Origin: Glycine soja
Lineage: Eukaryota > Streptophyta > Magnoliopsida > Fabales > Fabaceae
Length of the DNA stretch: 64,000 nucleotides
NCBI RefSeq assembly: GCF_004193775.1
Contig: NC_041021.1
Coordinates: forward strand, 7,942,651 to 8,006,650
Reading direction: 5' to 3'
The translations under genes and the position numbers were made by a program. Position 1 is the first letter of the stretch, and each line of letters starts with the position of its first letter. Shown here piece after piece: positions 45,195 through 56,779 of this stretch. Below the pieces are notes generated by a model. That model did not search any database. It was not told the origin of the DNA and saw only the letters and a program-made list of their open reading frames with translations.

Positions 45195-46099
45195 TGATGG
45201 AAGCTTGCTTCTGGAACTTCTATGGAGGCTGGATCTTTCAGCTTCAATGAGGTCCTTCAATGGTGATTTTCCACCATGGAGATACAGCGGAAGGCAAAGG
45301 AGAAGAGGAGAGGGGAGGCACCATCCACTAGGGAATAAGCCATGGAAGAAGGAGCTTCACCACCAAGAATGTGCCTTAGATAAGAAGCTTGAAGAGGATG
45401 CTTTAATGGAGGAAAAGAAAGAGAGAAGGGGGGAGCACGAAATTGAAGGAATAAAAGAGGGAGAGAAGTGTAACTTTGAAGTGTGTCTCATAAGACTTTC
45501 ATTCATCAAAGTTACAACAAGTGTTACACATGCTTCTATTTATAGACTAGGTAGCTTCCTTGAGAAGCTTTCTTGAGAAAACTTCCTTGAGAAGCTTCTT
45601 TGAGAAAACTTCCTTGAGAAGCTAGAGCTTAGCTACACACACCCTACTAATAACTAAGTTCACCTCCTTGAGAAAATTCCAAAAGATGCTAGAGTTTAGC
45701 TACACACACCTCTCAAATAGCTAAGCTCACCTCCTTGAGATGAGAAGCTAGAGCTTAGCTACACACCCCCTATAATAGCTAAGCTTACCCCGATTCCAAA
45801 AATACATGAAAATACAAAAAAAAAAAAGTCTCTACTACAAAGACTACTCAAAATGCCCTAAAATACAAGGCTAAAACCCAATACTACTAGAATGGCCAAA
45901 ATACAAGGCCCAAAAGAAGGAAAAACCTATTCTAATATTTACAAAGAAGAGTGGATCCAACCTTGACCCATGGGCTCAAAAATATACCCTAAGGTTCATG
46001 AGAACCCTAAGGCCTTTATTAGTAGCTCTAGCCCAATCCTCTTGGAGCCTCTTGCTCATGGCTCTGGTTACTGATCCCTTCCTAGAGAGGATTGCATCA
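45195..46099 (-). repeat. 3' LTR of element E
   Basis: Plus-strand ends TGATGGAAGCTTGC and GGATTGCATCA. Minus-strand TATA box (TATAAATA, 45537-45544). Just upstream of it on the minus strand (45555-45760) are CTTGAGAAGCTT-type subrepeats. ORF 45148-45576 crosses the LTR boundary and is incidental. Confidence 0.92.
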
Positions 46100-46111
46100 T
46101 CCCTCCCCCTT
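46100..46111 (-). other. Polypurine tract of element E
   Basis: The minus strand reads AAGGGGGAGGGA directly next to the 3' LTR. Confidence 0.85.
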
Positions 46112-46159
46112 GAATAGGATTTGACCTCAAATATGTTGGTTCCTCCTCCTCAATATCAG

Positions 46160-47461
46160 CTCCACCTACAAAGGAATTAAATCAGAAATATTAAAAGTGG
46201 TGTTGACTCCATACTCTTCTGGAAGGTCCAACCTATAGGCATTGTTATTGATCCTCTCCAAGACCCAAAAAGGTCCATCCCCTCTAGGGTTAAGCTTGGA
46301 TTTCCATTTAGTAGGGAATCTATCCTTCCTAAGATGGAGCCAAACTCAATCCCCCTCATTAAGAACTAGCTCATTTCTTCCTCTATTGCCCTTAGTTGAA
46401 TACACCTTTATTTGGTTCTCTATTTGGGTCTTAACCCTCTCATTCAACTTCTTTACAAACTCTAACCTAGATTCCCCTTCTTTATGTATAAAAGAATTGT
46501 CAAGTGGGAGGGGAATGAGGTCTAAGGGTGTTAGGGGATTGAACCCATAGACAACCTCAAAAGGGGATTGCTTAGTGGTTCTATGAACCCCCTTATTGTA
46601 GGCAAATTCTACATGAGGAAGATACTCATCCCAAGACTTATGGTTGCCTTTCAAAAGAGCCCTTAAAAGGATGGATAAAGACCTATTCACTACCTCTGTT
46701 TGCTCATCAGTTAATGGATGACAAGTGGTAGAGAAAAGAAGCTTAGTTCCTAGCTTAGCCTATAAGGTTTTCCAGATGTGGCTAAGGAACTTAGAATCCC
46801 TATCTGACACAATGGTCCTATGCAAACCATGGAGTCTCACAACTTCCCTAAAAAAGAGTTTTGAGATGTGGGAAGCATCATCCACCTTGTGGCATGGTAT
46901 AAAGTGTGTCATCTTGCTAAACCTATCCACCACCACAAAGATAGAGTCTACACCTCTTTGGGTTCTAGGAAGCCCAAGGACAAAGTTCATACTAATGTCT
47001 ACCCAAGGTGCGGATGGAATGGGTAAGGGTGTGTATAGCCCATGAGGCATCACCCTAGACTTGGCTTGTAAACAAGCCACACACCTAGCGCAATGCTTAT
47101 GGACATCTTTCTTCATATGGGGCCAATAAAACTTCTCTTTGAATAAGAAAAGGGTCTTGTCTATCCCAAAGTGGCCCATGAGCCCACCCTCATGGCTCTC
47201 CTTCACAAGTAATTTCCTAATGAATCCTTGGGGTATGCAAAGCTTTCCCTCTTTGAACAAATACCCCTCAGCCAAATAGAATCCATCTTGGGCCTTTTCA
47301 CCACAACTCTCATAAATGGGAGAGAAATGTTCATCTAAAGCATACAAGTCCCTAATGTTACCAAATCCTAAAATTTGAGCTCCTAGGGAGCAAAACAATG
47401 TGTGTCTCATAGAGAGGGCATCAGCTACCACATTTTTTTCCCTTTTTGTATTTGATAACAT
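46160..47461 (-). pseudogene. Integrase of element E, inactivated
   Basis: N-terminal part holds the HHCC zinc site (H in KESHEGGL and MGHFGIDKT, then [11 protein letters not shown]). In the catalytic core the first Asp is lost: [10 protein letters not shown] reads Asn where the family has ISMDF. The second Asp (VSDRDSKF) and the Glu (TEVVNRSLS) remain. A Trp codon is TAG near 46760 and another is TGA at about 46346 in the GDWVWLHLRK motif. The C-terminal end reads [15 protein letters not shown], then TTFNISDL, with no chromodomain after it. The enzyme would have inserted the cDNA into chromosomes. Confidence 0.88.
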
Positions 47462-48989
47462 ATGGGAATTGTTCTAGGTACTCTACCCATTTTGCATGCC
47501 TTTTTATTTAACTCGCTTTGCCCCCTAATGTACATAAGTGATTGATGATCACTATGAATGACAAATTCCTTGGAAACAAGGTAATGTTCCCAAGTTCGGA
47601 GGGCTCTTATTAAAGAATAAAGCTCTTTATCATAGATGGGGTAGTTGAGGGTGGCACCATGAAGTTTTTCACTAAAATAAGCAATAGGGTGCCCACCTTG
47701 TAACAAAACAACTCCAACTCCCACTCTAGAGGCATCACATTCTAGCTCAAAAGTTTTAGAAAAGTCAGGAAGAGCTAGAACAGGTGCCTTAGTAAGCTTT
47801 TCTTTGAGCAAAGCAAAGGCTTGCTCTTGTTTCTCACCCCAGGTAAATGCCACATTCTTCTTCACCAGCTCATTAAGAGGTGAAGAAATTGTAGAGAAAT
47901 TAAGAACAAATCTTTTATAGAAGCTTGCTAACCCATGGAAGCTCCTAATATCTCCCACACTTTTTGGGGTAGGCCATTCTTGGATGGCCTTGATTTTCTC
48001 AGGTTCCACTTGGACCCCATTTCTACCAACTACAAACCCTAAGAAAACTATATCATCTACACAAAAGGTACACTTCTCTATATTTGCATCGAGTGTGTTT
48101 TTCCGAAGGACTGAAAGAACTTGCCTGAGATGTCTTAAGTGATCATCTAGGCTCCTACTGTACACTAAAATATCATCAAAATAAACAACTACAAACCTAC
48201 CTATTAAATCCCTTAAGACATGATGCATAAGCCTCATAAAGGTGCTTGGTGCATTAGTGAACCCAAAGGCATCACTAGCCATTCATACAAACCAAACTTG
48301 GTCTTGAAAGCGGTTTTCCACTCATCACCCTCTTTCATCCTGATTTGGTGATAACCGCTTTTAAGATCAATTTTTGAAAAGATGTTGGCACCATGCAACT
48401 CATCAAGTAAATCATCAAGTCTAGGAATGGGGTGCCTATACTTTACAGTAATGTTGTTGATGGCCCTGCAATCTGTACACATTCTCCACGTACCATCCTT
48501 TTTGGGCACCAACAACACAGGCACAACACAAGGGCTTAGGCTCTCTTGGACCCCAACCCTTCTCCAATAATTCTTTAACCTGAGACTCTATCTCCTTAGT
48601 CTCCTGAGGGTTAGTCGTATAGGCTGGCCAATTAGGAAGGCTTGCTCCTAGGACTAAATCTATTTGATGTTCTATTCCCCATAAAGGAGGTAGCCCAGGG
48701 GGCATCTCTTTGGGAAATATATCACCAAATTCATGTAAGAGTTCTTGGACCTTTGGGGGTAAGGTCTCAAATGTAGGAATTGTGGCAATGCTAAGGGATG
48801 TTTCCCTTGATAGGAGAAGGTAGAAAGATTGTTTAAGAAGGAGTGCTCTTTTAATATCACCTTTTGTTGCAAAATGATTTTCCTTCTTAACAATCTTCTT
48901 GGAGGAATCATTTTCCTCTTTTCTTTTCCCCTTGGCCTTTTAAGATAGGGCCTTACTATCCTTCTTTTTCTTTTATTTTTCTTCCTCAT
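47425..48989 (-). pseudogene. Reverse transcriptase and RNase H of element E, frameshifted
   Basis: RT motifs in order: [65 protein letters not shown] (catalytic YFDD intact), [11 protein letters not shown]. RNase [42 protein letters not shown]. Frameshifts near 48260, 48480 and 47440, and a degraded RT N-terminus (48705-48524). The 48672-48989 segment is the Lys-rich linker from the protease. Would copy element RNA to DNA in particles. Confidence 0.88.
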
Positions 48990-49011
48990 CCCTCTTATCT
49001 CTCATAGTTAG

Positions 49012-49584
49012 TTAATCTTTGGCCACCTGTGAAGGTGTTTGAGGATGCAACACAAATTTAGTGCCAAGATGGGTGAGGGTAATCTCATTAGTTAGGCTAT
49101 TGTAAATTATCTTTCTATCAAATTGCCATGGTCTTCCTAAAAGAATATGTGCAGCCTCCATGGGAACTATATCACAATTAACTTCATCCTTATATGTCCC
49201 AATGGAGAAAGGTACCTTCACTTGTTGGTTAACTATCATTTCCTCTTGCTCATTGAGCCATTGAAGTTTATAAGGTTTTGGGTGGGGAATGATAGTAAGG
49301 TTCAAATTGGAAACTAATCTTGTGCTACAACAATTGCAACAAGATCCACTATCCACAATGAGAGAACAAGTTTTATCTAAAATTTTGCATCCATTAAGAA
49401 AGATGTTCTCTCTTTGGGATTGAGATAGATCACAAGATTGACCTCTAAGGAGCCTTCTAACCATTAAGAGGTCACCTTCTTCATGGGGGTAGACTTCCTC
49501 ACTAGACTCTTCACGCCTTACTTCATCTTCACTTCCACTAGTGGAAGGGCAAGAAGTAGTTTCCTCTTGACCCCTCATAATCAT
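49012..49584 (-). pseudogene. Protease region of element E
   Basis: Active-site loop CSLIVDSGSCCNCCSTRLV keeps Asp-Ser-Gly, followed by PFSIGTYKDEVNCDIVPM and the flap-like AAHILLGRPWQFDR. This 190-residue segment is open, but it is the middle of a gag-pro-pol frame with a TAA upstream near 49665 and frame breaks downstream, so no full polyprotein can be made. Confidence 0.8.
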
Positions 49585-50661
49585 GGTTTTCTTTGTGGAG
49601 CATTGAAAGGCAATGTGACCTCTCCCAAGACATTTGAAGCATTTAATGTTGCTAGTCCTTTCTTAGGAACTAGTCTTAGGAGTGTATTTCTCTATGGTCT
49701 TACCTTTATCTTCCTTGGGTTTTGAAGGTGCAACCCCCAAAATTCCTTGGGCTTGGTCCTTCCTTGGATAAGAGTGAAAGCCATAAGATTTTGAAGAAGG
49801 CTTTCTTTTTAGTTGTTGTTCCACTCTTATACAAAGTTGGGCTAGTTCATCTAGGTCCCTATATGGAAGGAGTTCAACCTTGTCCCTTACTTCCATACTA
49901 AGCCCACTAAGGACTCTAGCTGTGCTTGTTCTTTCCTCTTCCCTAAGTCCAGCTCTTAAAAAGAGTAGTTCCATTTGTTGTCTATATTCTTCAACACCCA
50001 TACTCCTTTGTTTAAGCCTTTGGAGCTTGTCCATAAGCTCCCTTTCATAGTAGGAGAGAATGTGCCTCTTCCTAAGGACACTCTTAAGATCATTTCAATA
50101 CTCTACTGGAGGATCCCCATGAATCCTTCGTTCCGTAACAAGGGAAGTCCACCAATAGAGGGCATACCCTTGAAAGCTAAGGGTAGCCAATGGAACTTTT
50201 CTCTCTTTGCTAATATGATGGCAAGCAAAGAGTTGTTCAACCTTCATTTCCCAATCTAAGTAGACCTCAACATTATCTTTTCCATGGAAATATGGAAGGC
50301 TAATGTTCACCTCTTGAGGCCTTCTATCCATTTCTCTTCTTTGGGAGCGATGTTTTCTATGTGAACTATGACGCCCTCAATAATAGTCGCTAAGTTCTTC
50401 ACTTAAACTCTTGCAAGAGTCATGACTACTATAGGAGACATGTTTTTCTCTTTTCATTTCTTTCATTATTTTTCTTTTTTCTTCCTCTCTTATTTTTTCT
50501 CTTTCATCTTGACTTATTTCTTCCACTCCTTTTTTTCCTTTTTCTTTTCTCTCTTGTTTTTCTTTCCATAACTTAAGGGAACTCAACTCATCTAAGATTC
50601 TAGATAGAGGGTCCTTATGACTAGTACCCTCACCATTAACACTAATTGAATGATGACTCAT
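49585..50661 (-). pseudogene. Gag of element E, broken
   Basis: Starts at 50661 (MSHHSISVNGEGTSHKDPL). Charged helix (EISQDEREKIREEEKRKIMK), then NISLPYFHGKDNVEVYLDWE and LSFQGYALYWWTSL of the Retrotrans_gag domain. 50034-49663 holds MDKLQRLKQRSMGVEEYRQQ and VLSGLSMEVRDKVELL. After an in-frame TAA near 49665 the frame continues to a CCHC zinc knuckle (CFKCLGRGHIAFQC, about 49600-49643). Breaks near 50376, 50095 and 49665. Closely matches the gags of B and G. Confidence 0.85.
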
Positions 50662-52560
50662 GTTGGTTCCTAAGTTGTGGTTATTTCTTGTTGGGGGTTT
50701 GAAAACAAAAGGTAAAAGAAACTATGGTTGAAACTAGTCAAAATAAACACTTAAAGAGGTGTGAAAGATAAGGTAAAAACTAATTGGTAAAGGGTAAACT
50801 ATCTAGGCGGTTTGACAATGGAAGGTAAAGGAAATAAGCTATGAAAGTAAGCAAGAAATGTAAACTAGGCGAATCCAAAGAGTGTTTGGAAGACTACATT
50901 TAAGGTTCCCAACAAAACACTCACAATCCTAAGGGAAAATTGCCTAAAATTATTACACACAAAGGGAAGTAGGGTGACTTATTGGAGGCTCCCAACTTAC
51001 TTCCAATGAAAGGCCTTTCTGTTACAAAATTTGAAAGCAATGAAAGTAAGTAAATTGTCAATTACAAAATTGCAAAAAGGTCCTCAATTTTGGTGGTTTT
51101 TCTCTCTTTGGTGATTCACTCAATTTGGAGTGCTTCTTAGTCCAATAACTCTTAAGGTGGTTGGCCCCTTGCTTCTTGACCCAAACTCTTCAAGGGATGG
51201 CACCAATCCTCCTTTCCAATTCCCCTATATGGCAACTCACAAACAAGGAAACAAAGAGACAACAATAACCAAAGACAAAAAAAATGAAATGAAAGTTAAA
51301 CCAATGGAGTTTTAACAAGACAATTTTTTCAAGGATTATTCAACAATTAAAGCAATGAAAAGGACATAGAAGCAAGCTAGGACTCAAAGAGAAACTTAGA
51401 ATGGCTCTAGAGTAGAGTAAAAAAAATTGGAAAAAAAGACTCAACAAACCTCTAGCTTTGGAACTTGTTTTCACACTAATTTTCAATTGAAATTTAGGAA
51501 CTAAGATTGGTATAAAATAAGCACCAAGTATAGAATAAATTTTGAGCAAAAACAACAAGCACACTTCCCTTTCACTTTTTTTTCCTAGATATTGATTTTT
51601 CTGCCAAATTGTGTGATTTTTAGTATTTTTTCCTTTTATCCAAATCACTTCCTTCTTTTTTTATAAATTTTTTCCAGACGTTTATAAAATTCAGTAAAAC
51701 TTTCAGCTCAAAATTCGAAGTAACCAATTCTCAGTAATTTTTACAAGTTTGTATGTCCAAGCAGCCAGCACCAGCGATTTCAGACTTCGATTTTTTTTTA
51801 GCATGGAATATTGATTGCCTTGGGCTTACTTTCAACCTTCCTATGTATGTTGAACTCACTAGGCTTGTTTACGACAGTTTTAGGAGTTCAATATTCACTT
51901 AGAATCAAAATTTCAGCCAGCAATTCATTCACCAAAACTCAAATTCACAATAGACACAATCATAAGGAAACCTAAAAGTTCAAGAAAAGGATCACAATCA
52001 AAGACTCTCTAAGAATTTTGCATGAAAATGTTAAGGACTAATTAACATGCAAAGATTTGACTCAAATCAAATAATAGGCTAAAAGAATTTCATACACTCA
52101 TGAACAAATGAGTTAGACAAAGAAACAAGAAAAATAAAATTCAGCACAACATAAGAAATCTTATGTGACAAGTTTCATGACTAGACATGACTTCTATGAC
52201 AAAACTACAATAGGTGAACAAGTCACTCTAGATTTTTGATGTTTTATTCTAATTTAATGTTTTTGTAAGAATTTTATGGTTTAGGTTTCAGCCACAAAAA
52301 ATAGAGAGACAAAACTCAAAGGAACCTAAACTCAACACAATTCATGGTTCAAGAACATGAACAAGAAATTTGAACCATAGAAAAACAAATCTAGCTTCTA
52401 TAGCAAGATTAATCGGTGGAAATTCTAAAGAATCATGTTAACAACATTTAGCACAAGACATGTGAGGAGATACATGGAGAAAAATGAAGAAACAACAATG
52501 GAAGAGAAGGTAAAGCAAAAAATTAATGGAGGTTTAAGGAGCACCTACATGAAGCTCTTG
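50662..52560. other. 5' leader of element E
   Basis: About 1.9 kb between primer site and gag start, no credible ORF. Long leaders are shared by B and E. Confidence 0.7.
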
Positions 52561-52574
52561 TGCTTTGATTACCA
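52561..52574 (-). other. Degenerate primer-binding site of element E
   Basis: The minus strand reads TGGTAATCAAAGCA two bases from the LTR end. It fits iMet (TGGTATCAGAGC) with an inserted A and a G-to-A change. Element B has a better match at the same place. Confidence 0.6.
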
Positions 52575-52576
52575 CT

Positions 52577-53494
52577 TGATGGAAGCTTGCTTGTGGAGCT
52601 TATATGGAGGCTGGATTTTTGAGCTTCAATGAGGTCCTTCAATGGTGATTTTCTACCATGGAGATGAAGCGGAAGGCAAAGGAGAAGAGGAGAGGGGAGG
52701 TCCCATCCACTAGGGAATAAGCCATGGAAGAAGGAGCTTCACCACCAAGAATGTGCCTTGGATAAGAAGCTTGAAGAGGATGCTTTAATGGAGGAAAAGA
52801 AAGAGAGAAGGGGGGAGCATGAAATTGAAGGAATAAAAGAGGGAGAGAAGTGGAACTTTGAAGTGTGTCTCATAAGACTTTCATTCATCAAAGTTACAAC
52901 AAGTGTTACACATGCTTCTATTTATAGACTAGGTAGCTTCCTTGAGAAGCTTTCTTGAGAAAACTTCCTTGAGAAGCTTCTTTGAGAAAACTTCCTTGAG
53001 AAGCTAGAGCTTAGCTACACACACCTCTCTAATAACTAAGTTCACCTCCTTGAGAAGCTTCCTTGAGAAGATTCCTAAAGATGTTAGAGCTTAGCTACAC
53101 ACACCTCTCAAATAACTAAGCTCACCTCCTTGAGATGAGAAGCTAGAGCTTAGCTACACACCCCTTATAATAGCTAAGCTTACCCCCATTCCAAAAATAC
53201 ATGAAAATACAAAAAAAAAAAAGTCTCTACTACAAAGACTACTCAAAATGCCCTGAAATACAAGGCTAAAACCCTATACTACTAGAATGGCCAAAATACA
53301 AGGCCCAAAAGAAGGAAAAACCTATTCTAATATTTACAAAGAATAGTGGATCCAACCTTGACCCATGGGCTAAAAAATCTACCCTAAGGTTCATGAGAGC
53401 CCTAGGGCCTTCTTTAGTAGCTCTAGCCCAATCCTCTTGGAGCCTCTTGCTCATGGCTCTGGTAACTGGTCCCTTCCTAGAGAGGATTGCATCA
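52577..53494 (-). repeat. 5' LTR of element E
   Basis: Same ends as the 3' LTR (TGATGG...GCATCA), 918 bp against 905 bp; the main length difference is an extra CTTGAGAAG unit near 53050. The antisense ORF 52758-52958 matches one in the 3' LTR and is incidental. Confidence 0.92.
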
Positions 53495-53499
53495 CTAAC

Positions 53500-54730
53500 A
53501 TTTATGAATGATAAATGTTTTATCCAGGATATGAACCAGCAGAAGACTGGTACAATTGAGATGGTGTAAGGACTTTATAGACTCAAGATGATTCCATTCA
53601 AGTTTAAGTACAAGTATGATTTTGTTAGTTCTAGCATTTCCAATATTTCTACCTTTTCATGTAATATAATACCTATAGATCTATGACACTATAAACTTGG
53701 TCATCCATCTTTAGAAAGATTGTTGTTATTGAAACAATTTTATCCTATACTTATATTAGATAAGCAATTTGTGTGTGAAACCTGTCATCATTCAAAACAG
53801 AAAATATTATCATTTCCTAGTAGTGAATCACATTCTTCTTGTGCTTTTGCTCTTATACATGTTGATATCTGGGTCCTTGCAATTTAACTTCATTAAATGG
53901 TTACAAGTATTTCTTTACTATGATAGATGATTACTCAAGGTTTGTTTGGGTTTTTCTCATGCATTCAAAGGCTGAGACACAGTCTCATTTAAAGAATTTT
54001 GTTGCCAATGTTAAAAGGTAGTTTGAGACAAAAGTAAAAGTGGTTAGGTCCGATAATGGACTAGATTTTATCATAAGATAATTTTATGATGATACTAGTA
54101 TTGTGCATCAAACTACTTGTATTGAAACACCCCAACAAAATGGCATTGTTGAAAGAAAATATCAACATTTGCTTAATGTGACTTGATCTTTGTTATTTCA
54201 ATTAAATCTTCCAACTGTCTTATGGTCATATGCATTGATTCACTCTACTATTCTTATCAATTACATGCCCTCTCCCTTTCTTAATAATCATACACCCTAT
54301 GAAAAATTACATGGAAGAATCTATGATATTGAGTCTTTAAAAGTGTTTGGGTGTTTATGTTTTTCTAGTACTCTAGCAGCTAATAGAAAGAATTTAGATC
54401 CTAGGGCTGCCACTTCTGTATTTTTGGGTTTTAAGCCAAACACCAAATGATTCATTATATTTGATCTTAAAACCAAGGCCATATCTGTCTCTAGGAATGT
54501 GATCTTCTATGAGGATTGTTTTTCATTCATTGGCCAAAACAAACCTGATCCTGTCACTATCCTTCCTATTCCTCATAATTCCATTGATCAATCTAACGGT
54601 GTCTCATCAGAATCACCAGTTGATCATATCATGCATGTGCCAAATAATACTAATTCTGATCCCTTGACTTTAGAGCAGTCCTCTAATAGAACCAGAAGAT
54701 CTCTAAGACAGGCACATAGACCGCAAGTAT
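53500..54730 (+). pseudogene. Integrase of copia element F
   Basis: Resumes in frame after E. Pre-integrase zinc site: the HYKLGH/HPSLERLLLL region and CETCHHSKQ. Core: HVDIW (first Asp), DDYSRFVWVFLMHSKAE, VVRSDNGLDF (second Asp), ETPQQNGIVERKYQHL (Glu). Then LKVFGCLCFSSTLAANRKNL and ATSVFLGFKPNTK. Stops at about 53568, 54019, 54076, 54184 and 54448 (TGA, next to FKPNTK). The catalytic DDE residues survive although the frame does not. Confidence 0.85.
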
Positions 54731-54759
54731 AAGGACTTCCATGTTTCATACCCATCTTC

Positions 54760-55136
54760 AACTTTAGCCAGTTATTCTGCAGGTACTTGTCTCTATCCTT
54801 TTAATTTTGTTCTTTCCTATAGCAAATTGTCTCCTTCTTATCACAATATCATTTTATCCATTACACAAAGTCTTGAACCTCAATCCTATAATGAAGCTTC
54901 TAAGGATCCTATATGGATAGAGGCAATGAATGCAAAGATTAAGGTTTTAACTTATATGCCTCAGCATAAGAATGTTATTAGCTATATGGACTGAAACAAG
55001 CCAGCAGGCAGTGGTATGCCAGGCTGTCTTTCTTTCTAATCTCACATGGGTACAAGCAATGTGCTTCATATCATTCTTTGTTTCTCAAGCATGGATTCAA
55101 CACTATCATTGCTCTGTTAGTTTATGTGGATGATAT
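54760..55136 (+). pseudogene. N-terminal RT fragment of copia element F
   Basis: Reads SYHNIILSITQSLEPQSYNE and ASKDPIWIEAMNAKIKVL of the RT start, then after a large deletion KQASRQWYARLSFFLISHGY and the catalytic LVYVDDI. Roughly 100 residues of the fingers/palm between these are missing. The sequence is broken at 55136 by the solo LTR. Confidence 0.8.
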
Positions 55137-55474
55137 TGCTTTGTAAGGCTACGATTTGATTGAAATACAAGGCATTGTAGAAGCAAGCTTCATGATGTTG
55201 AATCAAGATTGATTCAAGTTGTTTTGATGATAACAAAGATGATGACAAAAAAGCCCAAGAGAATGATTTCAAGATTGAGTAAAGAACAATTCAAGAATCA
55301 AGAGAAATTTGATTTCAAGATTCAAGAAAAGATGAATTCAAGATTCAAGAGAAGAAATCAAGAAGACTTCACAAGGGAAGTATTGAAAAGATTTTTCAAA
55401 AAACAAACATAGCTCAATTTTGTTTTTCAAAAGAAGTTTTCACAAAATTTTCTAAGTTACCAGAGGTTTTACTC

Positions 55475-55705
55475 TCTGGTAATCGATTACCAGATTCCTG
55501 TAATCGATTACCAATGGCAAAGTTTGTTTTCAAAAGCTTTCAATTGAATTTACAATGTTCCAATTAATTTCAAAATGGTGTAATCGATTACAAGATATTG
55601 GTAATCGATTACCAGTGTGTTTGAACGTTGAAATTCAAATTCAATTGTGAAGAGTCACATCCTTTCACAAAAATGCTTTGTGTAATCGATTACAAGGATT
55701 TGGTA
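55475..55705. repeat. TAATCGATTAC palindromes in the solo LTR
   Basis: Six or so copies of GTAATCGATTAC(C/A)A, often as pairs about 20 bases apart ('CGATTACCAGATTCCTGTAA'-type). Upstream of the TATA box at 55825. Confidence 0.75.
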
Positions 55706-56029
55706 ATCGATTACCAATGACAAGTTTTGAAAAAAAATCAAAAGATGTAACTCTTCCAATGGTTTTCAGTTTTTTTAAAGGTTATAACTCTTCTAATGCT
55801 TTTCTTGACCAGACTTGAAGAGTCTATAAAAGCAAGACCTTGACTTGCAATTTTGAGATATTCATTACAATCTTTGACAACCTTTACAAACAACTTTTCC
55901 AATTTACTTTTGAACATCTCTTTGAACTTCTTCTTCTTCCTTTGTCAAAAGCTTTCTAAAAGTTTTCTGGTTTTCCAAACCTTGAAAACAAAAGTGTGTT
56001 ATTCATCTTTTTCATTCTTTTCTCCCTTT

Positions 56030-56290
56030 GCCAAAAAGAATTCGCCAAGGACTAACCGCCTGAATTTTTTTTGTGTCTCTCTTCTCCCTTTTCCAAAAGA
56101 ACGAAGGACTAATCGCCTGAATTCTTTTGTGTCTCCCTTCTCCCTTGTCAAAGAATTCAAAACGACATAGTCTGAGAATTCTTTTGATTCTTCCTTTTCC
56201 CTAAAACAAAAGATTTCAAAGGACTAACCGCCTGAGAATTATTTTGTTTCCCTTTCACAAAGTTTCGAAGGACTAACCACCTGAGAACTT
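56030..56290. repeat. Tandem array of about 55-bp units
   Basis: About five units, each with 'GGACTAACCGCCTGA' (or close variants), 'ATTCTTTTG' and 'TCTCCCTT'. Located downstream of the LTR TATA box, so it would be in the transcript's leader. Confidence 0.7.
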
Positions 56291-56304
56291 TGTCTTAACA
56301 CATT

Positions 56305-56460
56305 GGAGGGTACATCCTTTGTGGTACAAGTAAAGGGTACATCTACTTGGGTTGTTGTGACTGAGAACAAGAGAGGGTACATCTCTTGTGGATCGGTTCT
56401 AGTGGAGGGTACATCCACTAGGTTGTTCAAAGAGAACAAGGGAGGGTACATCCCTTGTGG
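56305..56460. repeat. Short repeats of GAGGGTACATC
   Basis: Five copies of (G)GAGGGTACATC(C/T) or AAGGGTACATC, alternating with 'CTTGTGG' and 'GTTGTT'. ORFs here (56239-56530) only reflect the repeats. Confidence 0.65.
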
Positions 56461-56779
56461 ATCTTTGCTTGTAAAGGCTTTTACAAGGATGAAAAGAAAT
56501 CTCAAGGACCGCAGGTCGCTTGGGGACTAGATGTAGGCACGGGTTGTTGCCGAACCAGTATAAAACTCTTGTGTTTGACTTCTTCTTCCTTACACTCTTT
56601 ATTTTCCGCTATGCACTTTAATTATCGCTTTTACTTGTGGTTAAGTTTTTATTTCTATTCTTTACTTTCTTAACAACATGGTAAAAGCCTAAGAATGGTA
56701 GATTTTTAATTAGTAAAGGTTCAGTAATAATTAATTCAACCCCCCCTTCTTAATTATTCCGAGGCCATTTGATCCAACA

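Larger units (their letters stand above)
45195..53494 (-). mobile_element. Element E: complete-length Ty3/gypsy element nested in F, TSD CTAAC
   Basis: 8.3 kb between CTAAC repeats (45190-45194 and 53495-53499). Minus-strand order: 5' LTR (53494-52577), primer site, 1.9 kb leader, gag, protease, RT-RNase H, integrase, polypurine tract (46111-46100), 3' LTR (46099-45195). The LTRs differ at only a few percent of positions by eye. PR-RT-RH-INT order places it in Ty3/gypsy; the integrase tail resembles chromoviruses (CRM/Reina-like), but no chromodomain was seen. Inserted antisense to F. Multiple stops make it non-autonomous now. Confidence 0.92.
55137..56779 (+). mobile_element. Solo LTR in the RT of element F, near-perfect TSD GATAT/GGTAT
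   Basis: 1.64 kb, begins TGCTTTGTAAGGC and ends TTTGATCCAACA. Flanks are GATAT (55132-55136) and GGTAT (56780-56784), one mismatch. Removing it and one flank rejoins the copia RT in frame. TATA box TATAAAAG at 55825-55832 on the plus strand. Contains the TAATCGATTA block (55475-55705) and two tandem arrays. No coding content. The family is probably a copia LTR of the SIRE/Maximus type, by resemblance. If the start is taken as TGTAAGG at 55142, no duplication is seen. Confidence 0.78.

Noticed and set aside
45148..45576. 142-codon ORF, with a matching shorter ORF at 52758-52958
   Set aside because: Antisense to the E LTR and crosses its boundary; the match exists because the LTRs are copies.
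55132..55141. Start of the RT solo LTR at TGTAAGG (55142)
   Set aside because: Gives no target duplication; starting at TGCTTTG (55137) gives GATAT/GGTAT and reconnects the host frame.
56239..56530. Overlapping ORFs with GYI-type repeats on both strands
   Set aside because: They translate the GAGGGTACATC tandem words of a solo LTR.
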